From contig JAEUPD010000125.1 of NCBI GenBank assembly GCA_016788525.1, positions 1 to 39,964 of the forward strand: a stretch of 39,964 bases of DNA, read 5' to 3'. The notes beneath the pieces are model-generated. The model searched no databases. It was not told the origin of the DNA and worked only from the letters and a program-made list of their open reading frames with translations. The position numbers and the translations under genes were made by a program. The DNA comes from Rubrivivax sp. (lineage in GTDB: Bacteria > Pseudomonadota > Gammaproteobacteria > Burkholderiales > Burkholderiaceae_C). This document shows, piece by piece, positions 25,444 through 34,007 of this stretch. Positions within the stretch are counted from its first letter, which is position 1. Each line of letters opens with the position of its first letter.

Positions 25444-27615
25444 ATGCACGACTGTGGCGATCCACACGCCCCCCAGGAACCTGCGCCGCCCACCGCTGCC
25501 GACCGGGCGGCGCCGGCTGCCGTTCGCACCGCGGGGCCGGTCCACGCCGAAACCGAACGCACGCGACGCCGGTTCCTCGTGCGCCTGAGTGCGGTGGTCA
25601 GCGGGGCCGCCATGACCGCCTGCGGCGGCGCGGCCGATCAGGCCGCTCCTGCCGTGCCAACCACGCCCCCAGGGCCCGCGCCCGCGCCGACACCCGCTCC
25701 GGGGCCCGCGCCGACCGCACCCCCGACGCCGGCGCCCACGCCGACCGCAGCCCCCACGCCGGCTCCGACGGCAGGTCCGACGCCTGCGCCGACCCCTGCT
25801 CCTACCGCGGCGCCCACTCCGGCGCCGACATCTGCACCAACCCCAGCGCCAACCCCAGCGCCAACCCCAGCTCCGACGCCTGCGCCGACGCCCGCGCCGA
25901 CGCCGGGTCCCACCCCGGCGCCGACGCCGCCGCCCGGCGGCTCGCTCAGCGGCCTGACCTGGAACTTCGAAGTGGCCACGCCGGAGCAGATCGGCGTCTA
26001 CCTGCCCACCACGCGGGCCTTCTCGTTCGCCACGACGGTGACCGTGCGTTACCGCCGCAACTCGGATGCGGCGTGGTCGCAGGCCCACCCGCTACTGCGC
26101 ATCCGCCCCGAATGGAGCCTGGCCGGGCCGCTGCCGGTGGTCGATGCCTTCGCCGGCACGATCTTCGACCTGCAGCCGGGTACGGCCTACACGGTGGAGC
26201 TGACCGTCAACGAACCGGGGCAACCTGCGCAGGTGGCCACGCGCGGTGCCACCACCCGGGCTTTGCCCGCCTCTGCCGGGGCGCCGAACAAGACGGCCAC
26301 GCCGGCCAACGTCGCCGCCCAGCTGGCAGCGCTCAACCCGGGTGACGTGCTGCTGCTGGCCGAAGGTGAGTACCTCAACCTGCCGCTGCTGAGCCGCTCG
26401 GGCACGGCCGCCAACCCGATCGTCATCCGCGGCGCCAGCCGCGCCGGCACCGTGCTGCGCAGCAGCTCGCGCTGCCTGTACGTCGGCAATGCTTCGCATG
26501 TGGTGATCGAGAACCTCACGCTTCAGGGCTCGGGCGTCAACTCGGGCACCGCCGCGTCGTCGCAGGGGGTGCTGTTCTTCAACGGCACACCGGGCCAGAC
26601 CAACGTCACGCTACGCGACCTGACGATCACCGGCGTCGACATGGGCATCGTCGCCTACGCCGCCGTCAACGGCGTGCTCGTCTACCGCTGCCGGCTCAAC
26701 GGCAACAACCCGTGGACGCAGGCCGAGATCGAGACCAACGCGACCTGGAACGACGACGGCATCCGCCTGCCCGGCCAGGGCAACTGCGCCTGGAACAACA
26801 CGCTCGACGGCTTCGGCGACAGCTTCGCCGTCGCCTCGGGCATCTTCTCGGCGGCGGTGTACTTCTGGCGCAACCTGGTGACGATGACCGGCGACGACGC
26901 CTTCGAGGCCGACTACGGAACGCGCAACCTGGCCTTCTACGACAACCACGTCAGCAACTGCGGCACGCTGATGTCGGTGGACCCCGTGTACGGCGGGCCG
27001 CTGTACTGCTTCCGCAACGTGGCCATCAACACCATGCGCGGGCCGTTCAAGCTGAACAACACCAACAGCGGCTTCATGCTCTACAACAACACCGTCGTGC
27101 GCACCGAAGGCCGAACGGGTTGGGGCTGGGTGCAGAACAACAACGGAACGCTGCGCGGCTACAGCGTGCGCAACAACGTCACCGTCTACCGCGGCGCGAG
27201 CGGCCAGACGCTGGCTTTCGAGGCCACCGGCAACGACCCGGTGGACTTCACGCACAACGCCTGGTACCCCAATGGTCAGGTGTGGTGGACGACCTCGGGC
27301 GCGAGCTACGCCACGATGAGCCAGGCGATCGCCGGCACCGGCCAGGCGGCCACCGCGGCGCTGTTCGGCACCTCGACCCGGCGCCACCAGTTCGACGTGG
27401 TGACCAGCGCCGACCCGTTCTCGCCGTCGGTCACGCTGGGTGCCACGCACCTGAACCGGGTGACGACGCTACAGGTGCCGGCCCTTGCCCCCGGGGCGGC
27501 GATGCGCAATGCCGGCGTGGCCATCCCGAACGTCACCGACGGCTTCAGCGGCGCGGCGCCGGACATGGGCGCGATCATCAGCGGCCGCGCGGCGGTGGTC
27601 TACGGCGCACCTTGA
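25444..27615 (+). CDS. Tat-type lipoprotein with Pro/Thr/Ala linker and parallel beta-helix domain
   Basis: A 723-residue surface or periplasmic protein when started at ATG 25444. Near residue 40 is a twin-arginine-like signal [21 protein letters not shown] with a lipobox-style Cys. Next is a Pro/Thr/Ala repeat linker of about 90 residues, then a fibronectin-III-like beta domain ([13 protein letters not shown] ... [14 protein letters not shown]). The C-terminal 430 residues are Asn/Gly/Val-rich with repeated strands ([33 protein letters not shown]), typical of right-handed parallel beta-helix pectate-lyase-like folds. It probably binds or cleaves a polysaccharide. The start is uncertain; in-frame codons run upstream to 25339. 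Confidence 0.8.
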   Translation: MHDCGDPHAPQEPAPPTAADRAAPAAVRTAGPVHAETERTRRRFLVRLSAVVSGAAMTACGGAADQAAPAVPTTPPGPAPAPTPAPGPAPTAPPTPAPTPTAAPTPAPTAGPTPAPTPAPTAAPTPAPTSAPTPAPTPAPTPAPTPAPTPAPTPGPTPAPTPPPGGSLSGLTWNFEVATPEQIGVYLPTTRAFSFATTVTVRYRRNSDAAWSQAHPLLRIRPEWSLAGPLPVVDAFAGTIFDLQPGTAYTVELTVNEPGQPAQVATRGATTRALPASAGAPNKTATPANVAAQLAALNPGDVLLLAEGEYLNLPLLSRSGTAANPIVIRGASRAGTVLRSSSRCLYVGNASHVVIENLTLQGSGVNSGTAASSQGVLFFNGTPGQTNVTLRDLTITGVDMGIVAYAAVNGVLVYRCRLNGNNPWTQAEIETNATWNDDGIRLPGQGNCAWNNTLDGFGDSFAVASGIFSAAVYFWRNLVTMTGDDAFEADYGTRNLAFYDNHVSNCGTLMSVDPVYGGPLYCFRNVAINTMRGPFKLNNTNSGFMLYNNTVVRTEGRTGWGWVQNNNGTLRGYSVRNNVTVYRGASGQTLAFEATGNDPVDFTHNAWYPNGQVWWTTSGASYATMSQAIAGTGQAATAALFGTSTRRHQFDVVTSADPFSPSVTLGATHLNRVTTLQVPALAPGAAMRNAGVAIPNVTDGFSGAAPDMGAIISGRAAVVYGAP
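25680..25932 (+). repeat. Coding Pro/Thr/Ala tandem repeat
   Basis: Degenerate 12- and 18-base units encoding PTPA/APTP. The clearest run is CCAACCCCAGCG repeated at 25838-25873, where two copies are exact and the third differs at the last base. The repeat encodes the flexible linker of the beta-helix lipoprotein, and its copy number may vary by slippage. Confidence 0.8.
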
Positions 27616-27638
27616 CGCCGCGGGCCGCAGCTCGATCC

Positions 27639-27653
27639 AAGGGCCGCGCCCTT
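27639..27653. terminator. Hairpin between convergent genes
   Basis: AAGGGC (27639-27644) / GCCCTT (27648-27653) with a 3-base loop lies between the two facing stop codons. Neither side has a T tract, so termination is only a guess from position. Confidence 0.3.
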
Positions 27654-27654
27654 C

Positions 27655-28434
27655 TCAGATCAAGCCCGAGTAAGCGCCGCCGTCCAGCTGCAGGTTCTGC
27701 CCGGTGATGTAGCCCGAGCTGGCCGCGCACAGGAAGGCGCATGCCGCGCCGAACTCCTCCGGCCGGCCCAGTCGCCGTGCCGGCACGGCGTGGGCGATGT
27801 GCTGCCGGGCCTGCTCGAGCGAGAGCCCCTGCTCGGCCACCAGCCGCCTGGCCATGAACTCCTGGCGCGCCGTGTCGAAGCGTTCGGGCAGCAGGTTGTT
27901 CAACGTCACGTTGTCGGCGATGGCCTCGCGGGCCAGTGCCTTGCTGACCGCGGTGAGGCCGGCGCGCGCCGCGGTGGACAAGCCCATCGCCGCCTGCGGC
28001 GTCTTCACCATCGCCGAGGTGATGTTGACAATGCGGCCGAAGCCACGGGTGCGCATGCCGGGCAGCACCGCGCGGATCAGCAGCACCGCGGCGATCAGGT
28101 TGGCTTCCAGCGCCGCCAGCCATGCCGCGTGGTCCCAATCGGCCAGCTGGCCGGGTGGCGGGCCGCCGTTGTTGTTGACCAGGATGTCCGGCGCCGGGCA
28201 GGCGGCCAGCAGTGCCTCGCGCCCGGCTTCGCTGTTGAGGTCGGCCTGCACGGTGTGCACGCGGCCGTGCGTGCTGCGGCGCAGCTGCTCGGCGGCGCTG
28301 GCCAGGCGTGCGCCGTTGCGGCCGTTGATCCACACCCAGCAGCCTTCGTTTGCCAGCGCCTGCGCGCAGGCGAACCCCAGCCCCTGCGTCGAGGCGCACA
28401 CCAGTGCCGTGCGGCCGTTGATGCCGAGATCCAT
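27655..28434 (-). CDS. Atypical short-chain dehydrogenase/reductase (SDR)
   Basis: A 259-residue Rossmann-fold protein. The cofactor motif is CASTQGLG (13-20), in which the first glycine of TGxxxGxG is replaced by Ala14. NNNGG (87-91) and NITS with the usual catalytic Ser140 are present. At the expected YxxxK position the sequence is SxxxR (S153, R157), so both canonical catalytic residues are missing. The C-terminal GRPEEFGAACAFLCAASSGYITGQNLQLDGG is normal. This resembles the BKR_like_SDR_like group, described as lacking a perfect tetrad. ATG 28434 has a GAGGAA site. The activity is uncertain. Divergent from the hydroxyacyl-CoA dehydrogenase homologue. Confidence 0.88.
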   Translation of the reverse strand: MDLGINGRTALVCASTQGLGFACAQALANEGCWVWINGRNGARLASAAEQLRRSTHGRVHTVQADLNSEAGREALLAACPAPDILVNNNGGPPPGQLADWDHAAWLAALEANLIAAVLLIRAVLPGMRTRGFGRIVNITSAMVKTPQAAMGLSTAARAGLTAVSKALAREAIADNVTLNNLLPERFDTARQEFMARRLVAEQGLSLEQARQHIAHAVPARRLGRPEEFGAACAFLCAASSGYITGQNLQLDGGAYSGLI

Positions 28435-28759
28435 CGGGGGTTCCTCTCCCTGGCTGCGCCGGCGCCCGTTGCTGCATCGGCGGCGGGCGCCGGCCGTGGC
28501 GGGCAGCATGCCGCCTGGAGCGGGCTGCTGTCTACCTCCCAACGCACAGGGCGTTGCTGCTGCCCCGCAGGGGCCACGCCTTGTTGCAAATCAGTGCCGC
28601 TGCGGCGCGCCAGGCCGGCCTGCCCGGCGTTGCCGATCGGCGCGGCGGCGACTGCGAAAATGTGCCGAAGGGCCGGCTGCCGGCAAGGCCCTGCCTTGGC
28701 CGCGTGCCTGCTCGGGCACGCCTGGCCGTACCAGCGTTCTCCAGGGGGGATTTGCCGCG
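28435..28759. other. 325-base divergent intergenic region
   Basis: Separates the SDR (minus) from the dehydrogenase homologue (plus) and must carry both promoters. It contains the perfect inverted repeat at 28458-28494 and a weaker one, CAACGC/GCGTTG (28540-28545 / 28551-28556). On the plus strand TGCGAAAAT (about 28654-28662) resembles an extended -10, without a well-spaced -35. A GGGGGGA purine run 8 bases before ATG 28760 serves as ribosome site. No gene is seen. Confidence 0.5.
28458..28494 (-). promoter_or_regulatory. Perfect 11-bp inverted repeat in the SDR leader
   Basis: GCCGGCGCCCG (28458-28468) and CGGGCGCCGGC (28484-28494) are perfect arms around a 15-base spacer, starting 24 bases upstream of the SDR ATG. 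It could be an operator for a dimeric regulator or a stable 5'-UTR hairpin. High local GC makes chance arms more likely than usual, but 11 of 11 is notable. Confidence 0.45.
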
Positions 28760-30112
28760 ATGAGCGTGTTCGACCTGCTCGACGTCGACCGCGATCTGGC
28801 CAGCGACCATGCCCAGTTCGCCGAGTTCGAGGCCGGTCGCCTGCCCGACATGCCGCTCGGGGCGGGCGAGCGACACGTGCAGCGTGCGGCCGTGGTCGGG
28901 GCCGGCACCACCGGCGGCGGCATCGCGATGGCGCTGGTCAACGCCGGCATCGCCACCACGCTGATCGAGACCGATGCGGCCGGCATCGAGCGCGGCCTGA
29001 AGCGCATCCGCGACCACTACGAGCATGGCGTGCGCCGCGGCCGCGTCACGCCCGAGCAGGTGGGGCGGCGCCTGGCCCTCATCCGCAGCGGCGTGCGTCT
29101 GGAGGATGCAGCCGACGCGGACCTGGTGATCGAGGCTGCCAGCGATGACCTTGCCTTCAAGCGCGACGTCTTCCGCCGGCTGGACAGCATTGCGCGGCCC
29201 GGCGCCGTGCTGGCCGCGCAGGCCGCCGGCGCCGAGCTGGACAACCTGGCCGGCGTGACCCGCCGGCCGGCCGATGTCATCGGCACGCGATTCTTCAGCC
29301 CGGCGCAGGCGATGCGGCTGGTGGAGGTGGCGCGCGGTGAACGCACCGCCCCTGACGTGGTGGCCACCTCGATGGCGCTGGGCCCCCGGTTGGGCAAGAT
29401 CGCGGTGCTGACAGGAGCCCACGCCGGCTTCCTGGCCCCGACGCTGTTCAGGCACTACAACCGCGAGGCGCACTTCCTGGTCGAAGACGGCGCGCTGCCG
29501 CACGAAGTGGATGGGGCGCTCACCGGCCTGGGCTTCGAGATGGGCCTGTTCGCGCTGCACGACATGGCAGGCAACGACGTGGGTCACGCGGCCCGCCTGG
29601 CGCAGCGCGCCACCCGCGACGCCGGCCGGCGCTGGAACGACCTGATCCTCACACTGGTGGAGATGGGGCGCCTGGGCCAGAAGTCCGGCAAGGGCTGGTA
29701 CCGCTACGAGCCCGGGGAGCGCAAGCCGCTGCGCGACCCGCAGTTCGAAGCCTTTCTGGTTGCCGAGTCGGCGCGGCTGGGCCGGCCGCGGCTCACCTTC
29801 ACGCGAGACCAGATCCTCGAGCGTTGCCTGTACTGCGTAGTCAACGAAGGCGCGCGGCTGCTGCAGCAGGGCGCGGCCATGCGCGCGAGCGACATCGACA
29901 TCGTCTGGCTGGCCGGCTTCGGCTTCCCGCCGGCGCAAGGCGGGCCGATGTTCATGGCCGACCGCATCGGCCTGCCCGTGGTGGCCGAGACGGTGCAGCA
30001 ACTGCACGCGCAGCTGGGCGCATGGTGGGAGCCGGCGCCGCTGCTGCTGCAGCTGGCGCGCGAGGGGCGCACGTTCGGGCACTGGCAGGCGGAGCGGTCC
30101 AAGCCCGCCTGA
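28760..30112 (+). CDS. 3-hydroxyacyl-CoA dehydrogenase homologue lacking catalytic residues
   Basis: A 450-residue protein matching the dehydrogenase half of FadB-type beta-oxidation enzymes, without the N-terminal enoyl-CoA hydratase domain. Residues 1-40 look like the old interdomain linker. The NAD motif VVGAGTTGGGIA (45-56) and VIEAASDD are kept. However, the catalytic His of HFFxP is Arg177 (TRFFSP), the NTS active-site motif is Gln-Ala-Ala (154-156), and the Asn of GFxxNR is Pro227 (GFLAPTL). Glu189 and the C-terminal GFGFPPAQGGP are retained. The frame is long and intact, so the protein is probably made, but normal dehydrogenase activity is unlikely. ATG 28760 follows a GGGGGGA site. 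Confidence 0.88.
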   Translation: MSVFDLLDVDRDLASDHAQFAEFEAGRLPDMPLGAGERHVQRAAVVGAGTTGGGIAMALVNAGIATTLIETDAAGIERGLKRIRDHYEHGVRRGRVTPEQVGRRLALIRSGVRLEDAADADLVIEAASDDLAFKRDVFRRLDSIARPGAVLAAQAAGAELDNLAGVTRRPADVIGTRFFSPAQAMRLVEVARGERTAPDVVATSMALGPRLGKIAVLTGAHAGFLAPTLFRHYNREAHFLVEDGALPHEVDGALTGLGFEMGLFALHDMAGNDVGHAARLAQRATRDAGRRWNDLILTLVEMGRLGQKSGKGWYRYEPGERKPLRDPQFEAFLVAESARLGRPRLTFTRDQILERCLYCVVNEGARLLQQGAAMRASDIDIVWLAGFGFPPAQGGPMFMADRIGLPVVAETVQQLHAQLGAWWEPAPLLLQLAREGRTFGHWQAERSKPA

Positions 30113-30293
30113 CGCGAAGGGGGGCACCGGCCGCTCGCCGCCGCAGGTGCCGCGCCCAGGGCGCCCGCGGCATCCAGCGGGTTGACGACCTCGGGGGTTG
30201 CCGGGGCGTGGCCGGGGCGGGCACCATCGCCGTCCGGCCGCGGTGGCCGGCCCATCGCGCAATGCACCTGCAGGCGCCAGCAAGGAACCCCAC

Positions 30294-32411
30294 ATGCCCA
30301 AGGTCTATCTCGGCCGCAAAGGTGAACCCGGTCTCGACCTCGAACTCAGCACCGACATGATCGCCGTGCGCACGCGCAGCGGCCGCTCGGTGGCGCGCTC
30401 GGCAGGGCCGGTGGCCACGCCGACCTCGGCGCAGCTGGCCGATGGCCAGCTGGTGCTGGCCTTCCCTGAAGCCGGCGTCGAAGTCTTTCGCGTGCCGGTG
30501 GCGCGCGGTACGGGCACGCTGGAAGCCCGCAAGACCGCGCTGCGCAGCCTGCCCGACGTGCGCTTTGCCGGCGGCGTGCTGGTGGACCCCGCCACGCAGC
30601 GGCCGGTGCTGTACACCGAGAACGTCTTCGTCAAGTTCAGCGACAGCGCCGACACCGATGCCTGCCGCGACGTGCTGCGCGAGGCCGGCCTCACCATCAA
30701 GGCGGAGCCCGGCTACGCCACCAACGCGTTCTTCTGCGGCGCGGCCGAAGGCATCGGCCGCAAGGTGTTCGAACTCGCGGAGAAGCTGCGCGAGCGCGAC
30801 GACGTCGAGTACTGCCACCCGGAGCTCGTGCGCGAGCGGCGCAGCAAGCTCATCTTTCCGCCCCAGTGGCACCTGAAGAAGACCAGCGTCGGCGGCGTCA
30901 CCATCGACCAGAGCGCCAACGTCGAGGCGGCGCACGCGGTGACGCGCGGCGAAGGCGTGACCATCGCCGTCATCGACGACGGGGTGGACATCGACCACGC
31001 CGAATTCGGCGGCAGCGGCAAGATCGTGGCGCCGCGAGACGTGTTCGCCGGCACCGACAACCCGCGCCCGCGCCGCAGCGGCGAGAACCACGGCACCGCC
31101 TGTGCCGGCGTGGCCTGCGCCAACGGCGGCGTGGGGGCCAGCGGGGTGGCCCCGGGCGCGCGGCTCATGCCGATGCGGCTTTCGGCCGCGTTGGGCTCGC
31201 ACGCCGAGGCCGAGGCCTTTCGCTGGGCGGCCGACCAGGGCGCCGACATCATCAGCTGCAGCTGGGGCCCGCCCGACGGCGAGTGGTGGAACCCCGGCGA
31301 CCCGCAGCACCAGGCCATCGACCCGCCGCCGGCACACACGCGCCTGGCCATCGAGTACGCCGCCACGCAGGGCCGCGGCGGCAAGGGTTGCGTGGTGCTC
31401 TTCGCTGCCGGCAACGGCAACGAAAGCGTGGACAACGACGGCTACGCCAGCCACCCCATGGTGCTGGCCGTTGCCGCGTGCAACGACCGCGGCAAGCGCT
31501 CCATCTACAGCGACTTCGGCAACGCGGTGTGGTGCGCCTTTCCGAGCAACGACTTCGAGCACCCGGACGAGAACCACCCTGCACCGCTGACCAGCGGCAT
31601 CTGGACCACCGACCGCACCGGTGGCCAGGGCTACAACCCGGGCAACGCGCAGGACGGTGACGTCGCGGGGTTGTTCACCAACAGCTTCGGGGGCACCTCC
31701 AGTGCCTGCCCAGGCGCCGCCGGCGTGGCAGCACTCGTGCTGTCGGTGAACCCGGCGCTCAAGCGCGAGGAGGTCAAGGACCTGCTCAAGCGCGCCAGCG
31801 AACGCATCGACCCGCAGGGCGGCCAGTACAACGCCGCCGGGCGCAGCAGGTTCTACGGCTGGGGGCGGCTGAACGCGAAGACCGCGGTCGACCTGGCCCG
31901 GCCGCAGCCGCGCAACGAGGTCACCGTGAGCCGGCGCTTCGACGCACCGATTCCCGACCTGCAGACCGTGAGCTTCGCGCTCGACGTGCCCGATGCGCAG
32001 GTGGTCAGCGCGGTGAGCGTGGGCGTCGATCTGGCCCACAGCTACATCGGCGACCTCGTGCTGACGCTGGAGCCGCCCGCCGCCACCGGCCTGGCGGCCG
32101 TGACGCTGCACAACCGCACCGGCGGCACGCGCAACAGCATCAAGAAGGTCTACGACAAGCTCACCACGCCGAAGCTGGCGGCCTTTGCCGGCAAGGCCTG
32201 CAACGGGCGCTGGACGCTGAAGGTGCGCGATGCGGCCGCGCAGGACAGCGGCACGCTGGCCACGTTCTCGGTGCGGCTGGTCTTTGCGCCCGCGGGGTCG
32301 CCGGCCCTGCCCGTGAAGGCGGCGCCGGCAAAGCGCGCCGCGGCGCCGGGCCGCACGGCGAAGAAGGCGACGGCCGGGCGCTCGCCTCGCGCGAGGCGGC
32401 GACAGGCTTAG
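30294..32411 (+). CDS. Subtilisin-family (S8) serine protease with P-domain
   Basis: A 705-residue protease. A pro-like N-terminal region (about 1-190) has the strand VLYTENVFVKFSD. The catalytic domain shows Asp228 (IAVIDDGVD), His266 (GENHGTACAG), the oxyanion Asn374 (AAGNGNES) and Ser469 (GGTSSACPGAAG). A proprotein-convertase P-domain (about 540-665) ends with GRWTLKVRDAAAQDSGTL. The last 35 residues are Lys/Arg/Ala-rich like a histone H1 tail. No signal peptide is visible after ATG 30294 (AAGGA site 8 bases upstream), so the route out of the cell, if any, is unclear. Single gene, convergent with the dadA-like gene. Confidence 0.92.
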   Translation: MPKVYLGRKGEPGLDLELSTDMIAVRTRSGRSVARSAGPVATPTSAQLADGQLVLAFPEAGVEVFRVPVARGTGTLEARKTALRSLPDVRFAGGVLVDPATQRPVLYTENVFVKFSDSADTDACRDVLREAGLTIKAEPGYATNAFFCGAAEGIGRKVFELAEKLRERDDVEYCHPELVRERRSKLIFPPQWHLKKTSVGGVTIDQSANVEAAHAVTRGEGVTIAVIDDGVDIDHAEFGGSGKIVAPRDVFAGTDNPRPRRSGENHGTACAGVACANGGVGASGVAPGARLMPMRLSAALGSHAEAEAFRWAADQGADIISCSWGPPDGEWWNPGDPQHQAIDPPPAHTRLAIEYAATQGRGGKGCVVLFAAGNGNESVDNDGYASHPMVLAVAACNDRGKRSIYSDFGNAVWCAFPSNDFEHPDENHPAPLTSGIWTTDRTGGQGYNPGNAQDGDVAGLFTNSFGGTSSACPGAAGVAALVLSVNPALKREEVKDLLKRASERIDPQGGQYNAAGRSRFYGWGRLNAKTAVDLARPQPRNEVTVSRRFDAPIPDLQTVSFALDVPDAQVVSAVSVGVDLAHSYIGDLVLTLEPPAATGLAAVTLHNRTGGTRNSIKKVYDKLTTPKLAAFAGKACNGRWTLKVRDAAAQDSGTLATFSVRLVFAPAGSPALPVKAAPAKRAAAPGRTAKKATAGRSPRARRRQA

Positions 32412-32419
32412 CCAGCGAG

Positions 32420-32432
32420 GCCTGTCGCAGGC
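32420..32432. terminator. Small hairpin between convergent subtilase and dadA-like genes
   Basis: GCCTG (32420-32424) / CAGGC (32428-32432) with a 3-base loop fills the gap between the two stop codons. There is no T tract. Possible shared weak terminator. Confidence 0.3.
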
Positions 32433-33737
32433 TCAGAGCCTGAAGCGCGACGGCGTAAACGGCGTCGCGTCGACGGCGGTCTGCTGGCCTGCAATGAGCT
32501 GCGCCAGCAGCTCGCCCGAGGCGGCCCCGGTGGTCCACCCCAGCTGGCCGTGGCCGGTGTTGAGGAACAGGCCCGGCACGCGTGTGGCGCCGATCAGCGG
32601 CTTGCCGTCGGCGCACATCGGCCGCAGGGCCGCCCAGTCCTGGCGTGGTGCGCTGGCCAGGTGTGCCGCCAGTTGCGGGTAGACCGACCGGGCCTGCCGC
32701 ACGAGGTTGCCGACGCGGGCCGGGTCGATGCGCCGGTCGTCGCCGCAGAACTCCGCCGTGCCCGCCACCCGCAGCCTGCCGCCTGTCACCGGGACCACGG
32801 CGATGTGCTGGTCGCCATCGATCAGCGGCGTTCCCGGGTGTGGCCCTTCGCGCGGCAATGGCCACGTCACCGAATAGCCCTTGGCCGGCCGCACCGGCAG
32901 GCGCAAACCGGCCGGCGCGGCCAGCGCCACGCTCCACCACGCGGCGGCGAGTACGACGATGTCGAAGCTGGATGAAGAAGGCGCCGGCCCGGCATCGCCG
33001 TCCGTTGCCATGGCGAGCGCGAGACGGGCACTGCCCGAGCCTTGGGCCGATGGCCGCACCGACCTGACGAGCGTGCTCCAGCGGAAAGCCACGCCGCGGG
33101 CTGCCAGGTGCGCGGCCAGCGCCTGGCAGAACAGGTGCGCGTCGCCGCTCTCGTCGGCGAGGTGATGCATGGCGCCGGCCAATGTGCCCGCGGTGGCGGC
33201 GAGCATCGGCTCGATGGCCACCGCCTCATCGCGCCCGATGGCGCGCGAGCGCCCGCCGTGTTCTGCAAGCCACTGCGACCAGGCCCGCGCGGCGGCGAAG
33301 GCCGTCGGATCGCGGAAGGTCGCCAGCGACCCACGCGCGGCATGGCCGTACTCCAGGCCGCGCGCGCGCAGCGCCTTCATGCACTCCAGGCTGCGCAGCG
33401 CGAGCGCCACGTTGGCCAGCGTGTTCGCGCGGTGCCGCGCCGGCGATGACTCGCGCACGAAACGCACGCCCCACCCCAGCAGTGACGGCAGGGCGCGTGG
33501 CCGCAGCAGCATGGGCGATGCCGCGTTGCCGAGGTCGGACAGCACGAACCGCAGGATGCCCGGGGAGTTCCACGGCTCCACCGAGCTCGGGTGCAGCAGC
33601 GCGCCGTTGGCATGGCTCGTCTCGAGGCCCGGGCCGGAGCGGCGCTCGACGACCGTGATGTCCACCGCACCGGCGTCCAGCAACGCCTGGGCAGAGCACA
33701 GGCCCGCCAGGCCGGCCCCGACGATGGCGATCTTCAT
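32433..33737 (-). CDS. D-amino acid dehydrogenase (DadA-like)
   Basis: A 434-residue flavoprotein that by family deaminates D-amino acids and passes electrons to the respiratory chain. The N-terminal FAD motif is IAIVGAGLAGLCSAQALLDAG with VVERRSGPGLETS after it. HANGALLHPSSVEPWNSPG and PLRP-type RPMCADGKPLIGAT are characteristic of DadA, and the C-terminal LNTGHGQLGWTTGAASGELLAQL contacts FAD. Length equals typical DadA (about 430). Whether it is the main alanine-catabolic DadA or a paralogue is unclear because no alanine racemase gene is adjacent. ATG 33737 gives the standard MKIAIVGAG start. Confidence 0.9.
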   Translation of the reverse strand: MKIAIVGAGLAGLCSAQALLDAGAVDITVVERRSGPGLETSHANGALLHPSSVEPWNSPGILRFVLSDLGNAASPMLLRPRALPSLLGWGVRFVRESSPARHRANTLANVALALRSLECMKALRARGLEYGHAARGSLATFRDPTAFAAARAWSQWLAEHGGRSRAIGRDEAVAIEPMLAATAGTLAGAMHHLADESGDAHLFCQALAAHLAARGVAFRWSTLVRSVRPSAQGSGSARLALAMATDGDAGPAPSSSSFDIVVLAAAWWSVALAAPAGLRLPVRPAKGYSVTWPLPREGPHPGTPLIDGDQHIAVVPVTGGRLRVAGTAEFCGDDRRIDPARVGNLVRQARSVYPQLAAHLASAPRQDWAALRPMCADGKPLIGATRVPGLFLNTGHGQLGWTTGAASGELLAQLIAGQQTAVDATPFTPSRFRL

Positions 33738-33816
33738 GGATGGCCGGCTCGCATCGACAAGCGACTCGCACCCGCGAAATGGAAAGGCCAGCGGTGCGCG
33801 CTGGCCCTCGTCGATC

Positions 33817-33863
33817 TGGCTCCCCGACCTGGGCTCGAACCAGGGACCTACGGACTAACAGTC
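33817..33863 (-). other. 3' fragment of tRNA-Asn(GTT); candidate att site
   Basis: Read on the minus strand, 47 bases match the 3' part of a bacterial tRNA-Asn. They run from GACTGTTAG with anticodon GTT (33857-33859), through T arm CCTGG-TTCGAGC-CCAGG, to acceptor strand TCGGGGA, G and CCA (33817-33819). One base after the anticodon is G where A is usual. The 5' half (D arm and TCCCCGA) is absent from the next 100 bases. This is the typical scar left when an element integrates into a tRNA 3' end. The orientation puts the inserted element to the right, with the intact tRNA expected at its far end. Confidence 0.75.
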
Positions 33864-34007
33864 GGTGTCGGCCCTTGGCGGACTTTACAGGACTTCCTGA
33901 GGCCATTCGGGACGCCAGATTCCCGTTGCAGATCAATCTAGCGTAGTGCGCGGCAAACCGTAGAACTCAATTGCACCGGCACACTCCGATCGCCCAGGAG
34001 GTGGGCG

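Noticed and set aside
25680-25932. A CRISPR-like array of short repeats.
   Set aside because: Repeats are contiguous, degenerate, in frame and code for a Pro/Thr/Ala linker; there are no unique spacers.
28532-30301. A 589-codon open frame on the minus strand.
   Set aside because: Antisense to the dehydrogenase homologue; low-complexity His/Gln/Ala-rich translation, no domain.
29952-32111. A 719-codon open frame on the minus strand.
   Set aside because: Antisense to the subtilase and the end of the dehydrogenase homologue; no domain, biased composition.
33817-33900. A complete tRNA-Asn gene.
   Set aside because: Only the anticodon loop to CCA is present. No D arm or 5' acceptor strand follows, and the anticodon 5' stem is mismatched.
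33591-33941. A plus-strand frame containing PRPGLEPGTYGLTV.
   Set aside because: That peptide is the translation of the tRNA-Asn fragment complement, a familiar artefact, and the rest is antisense to the dadA-like gene.
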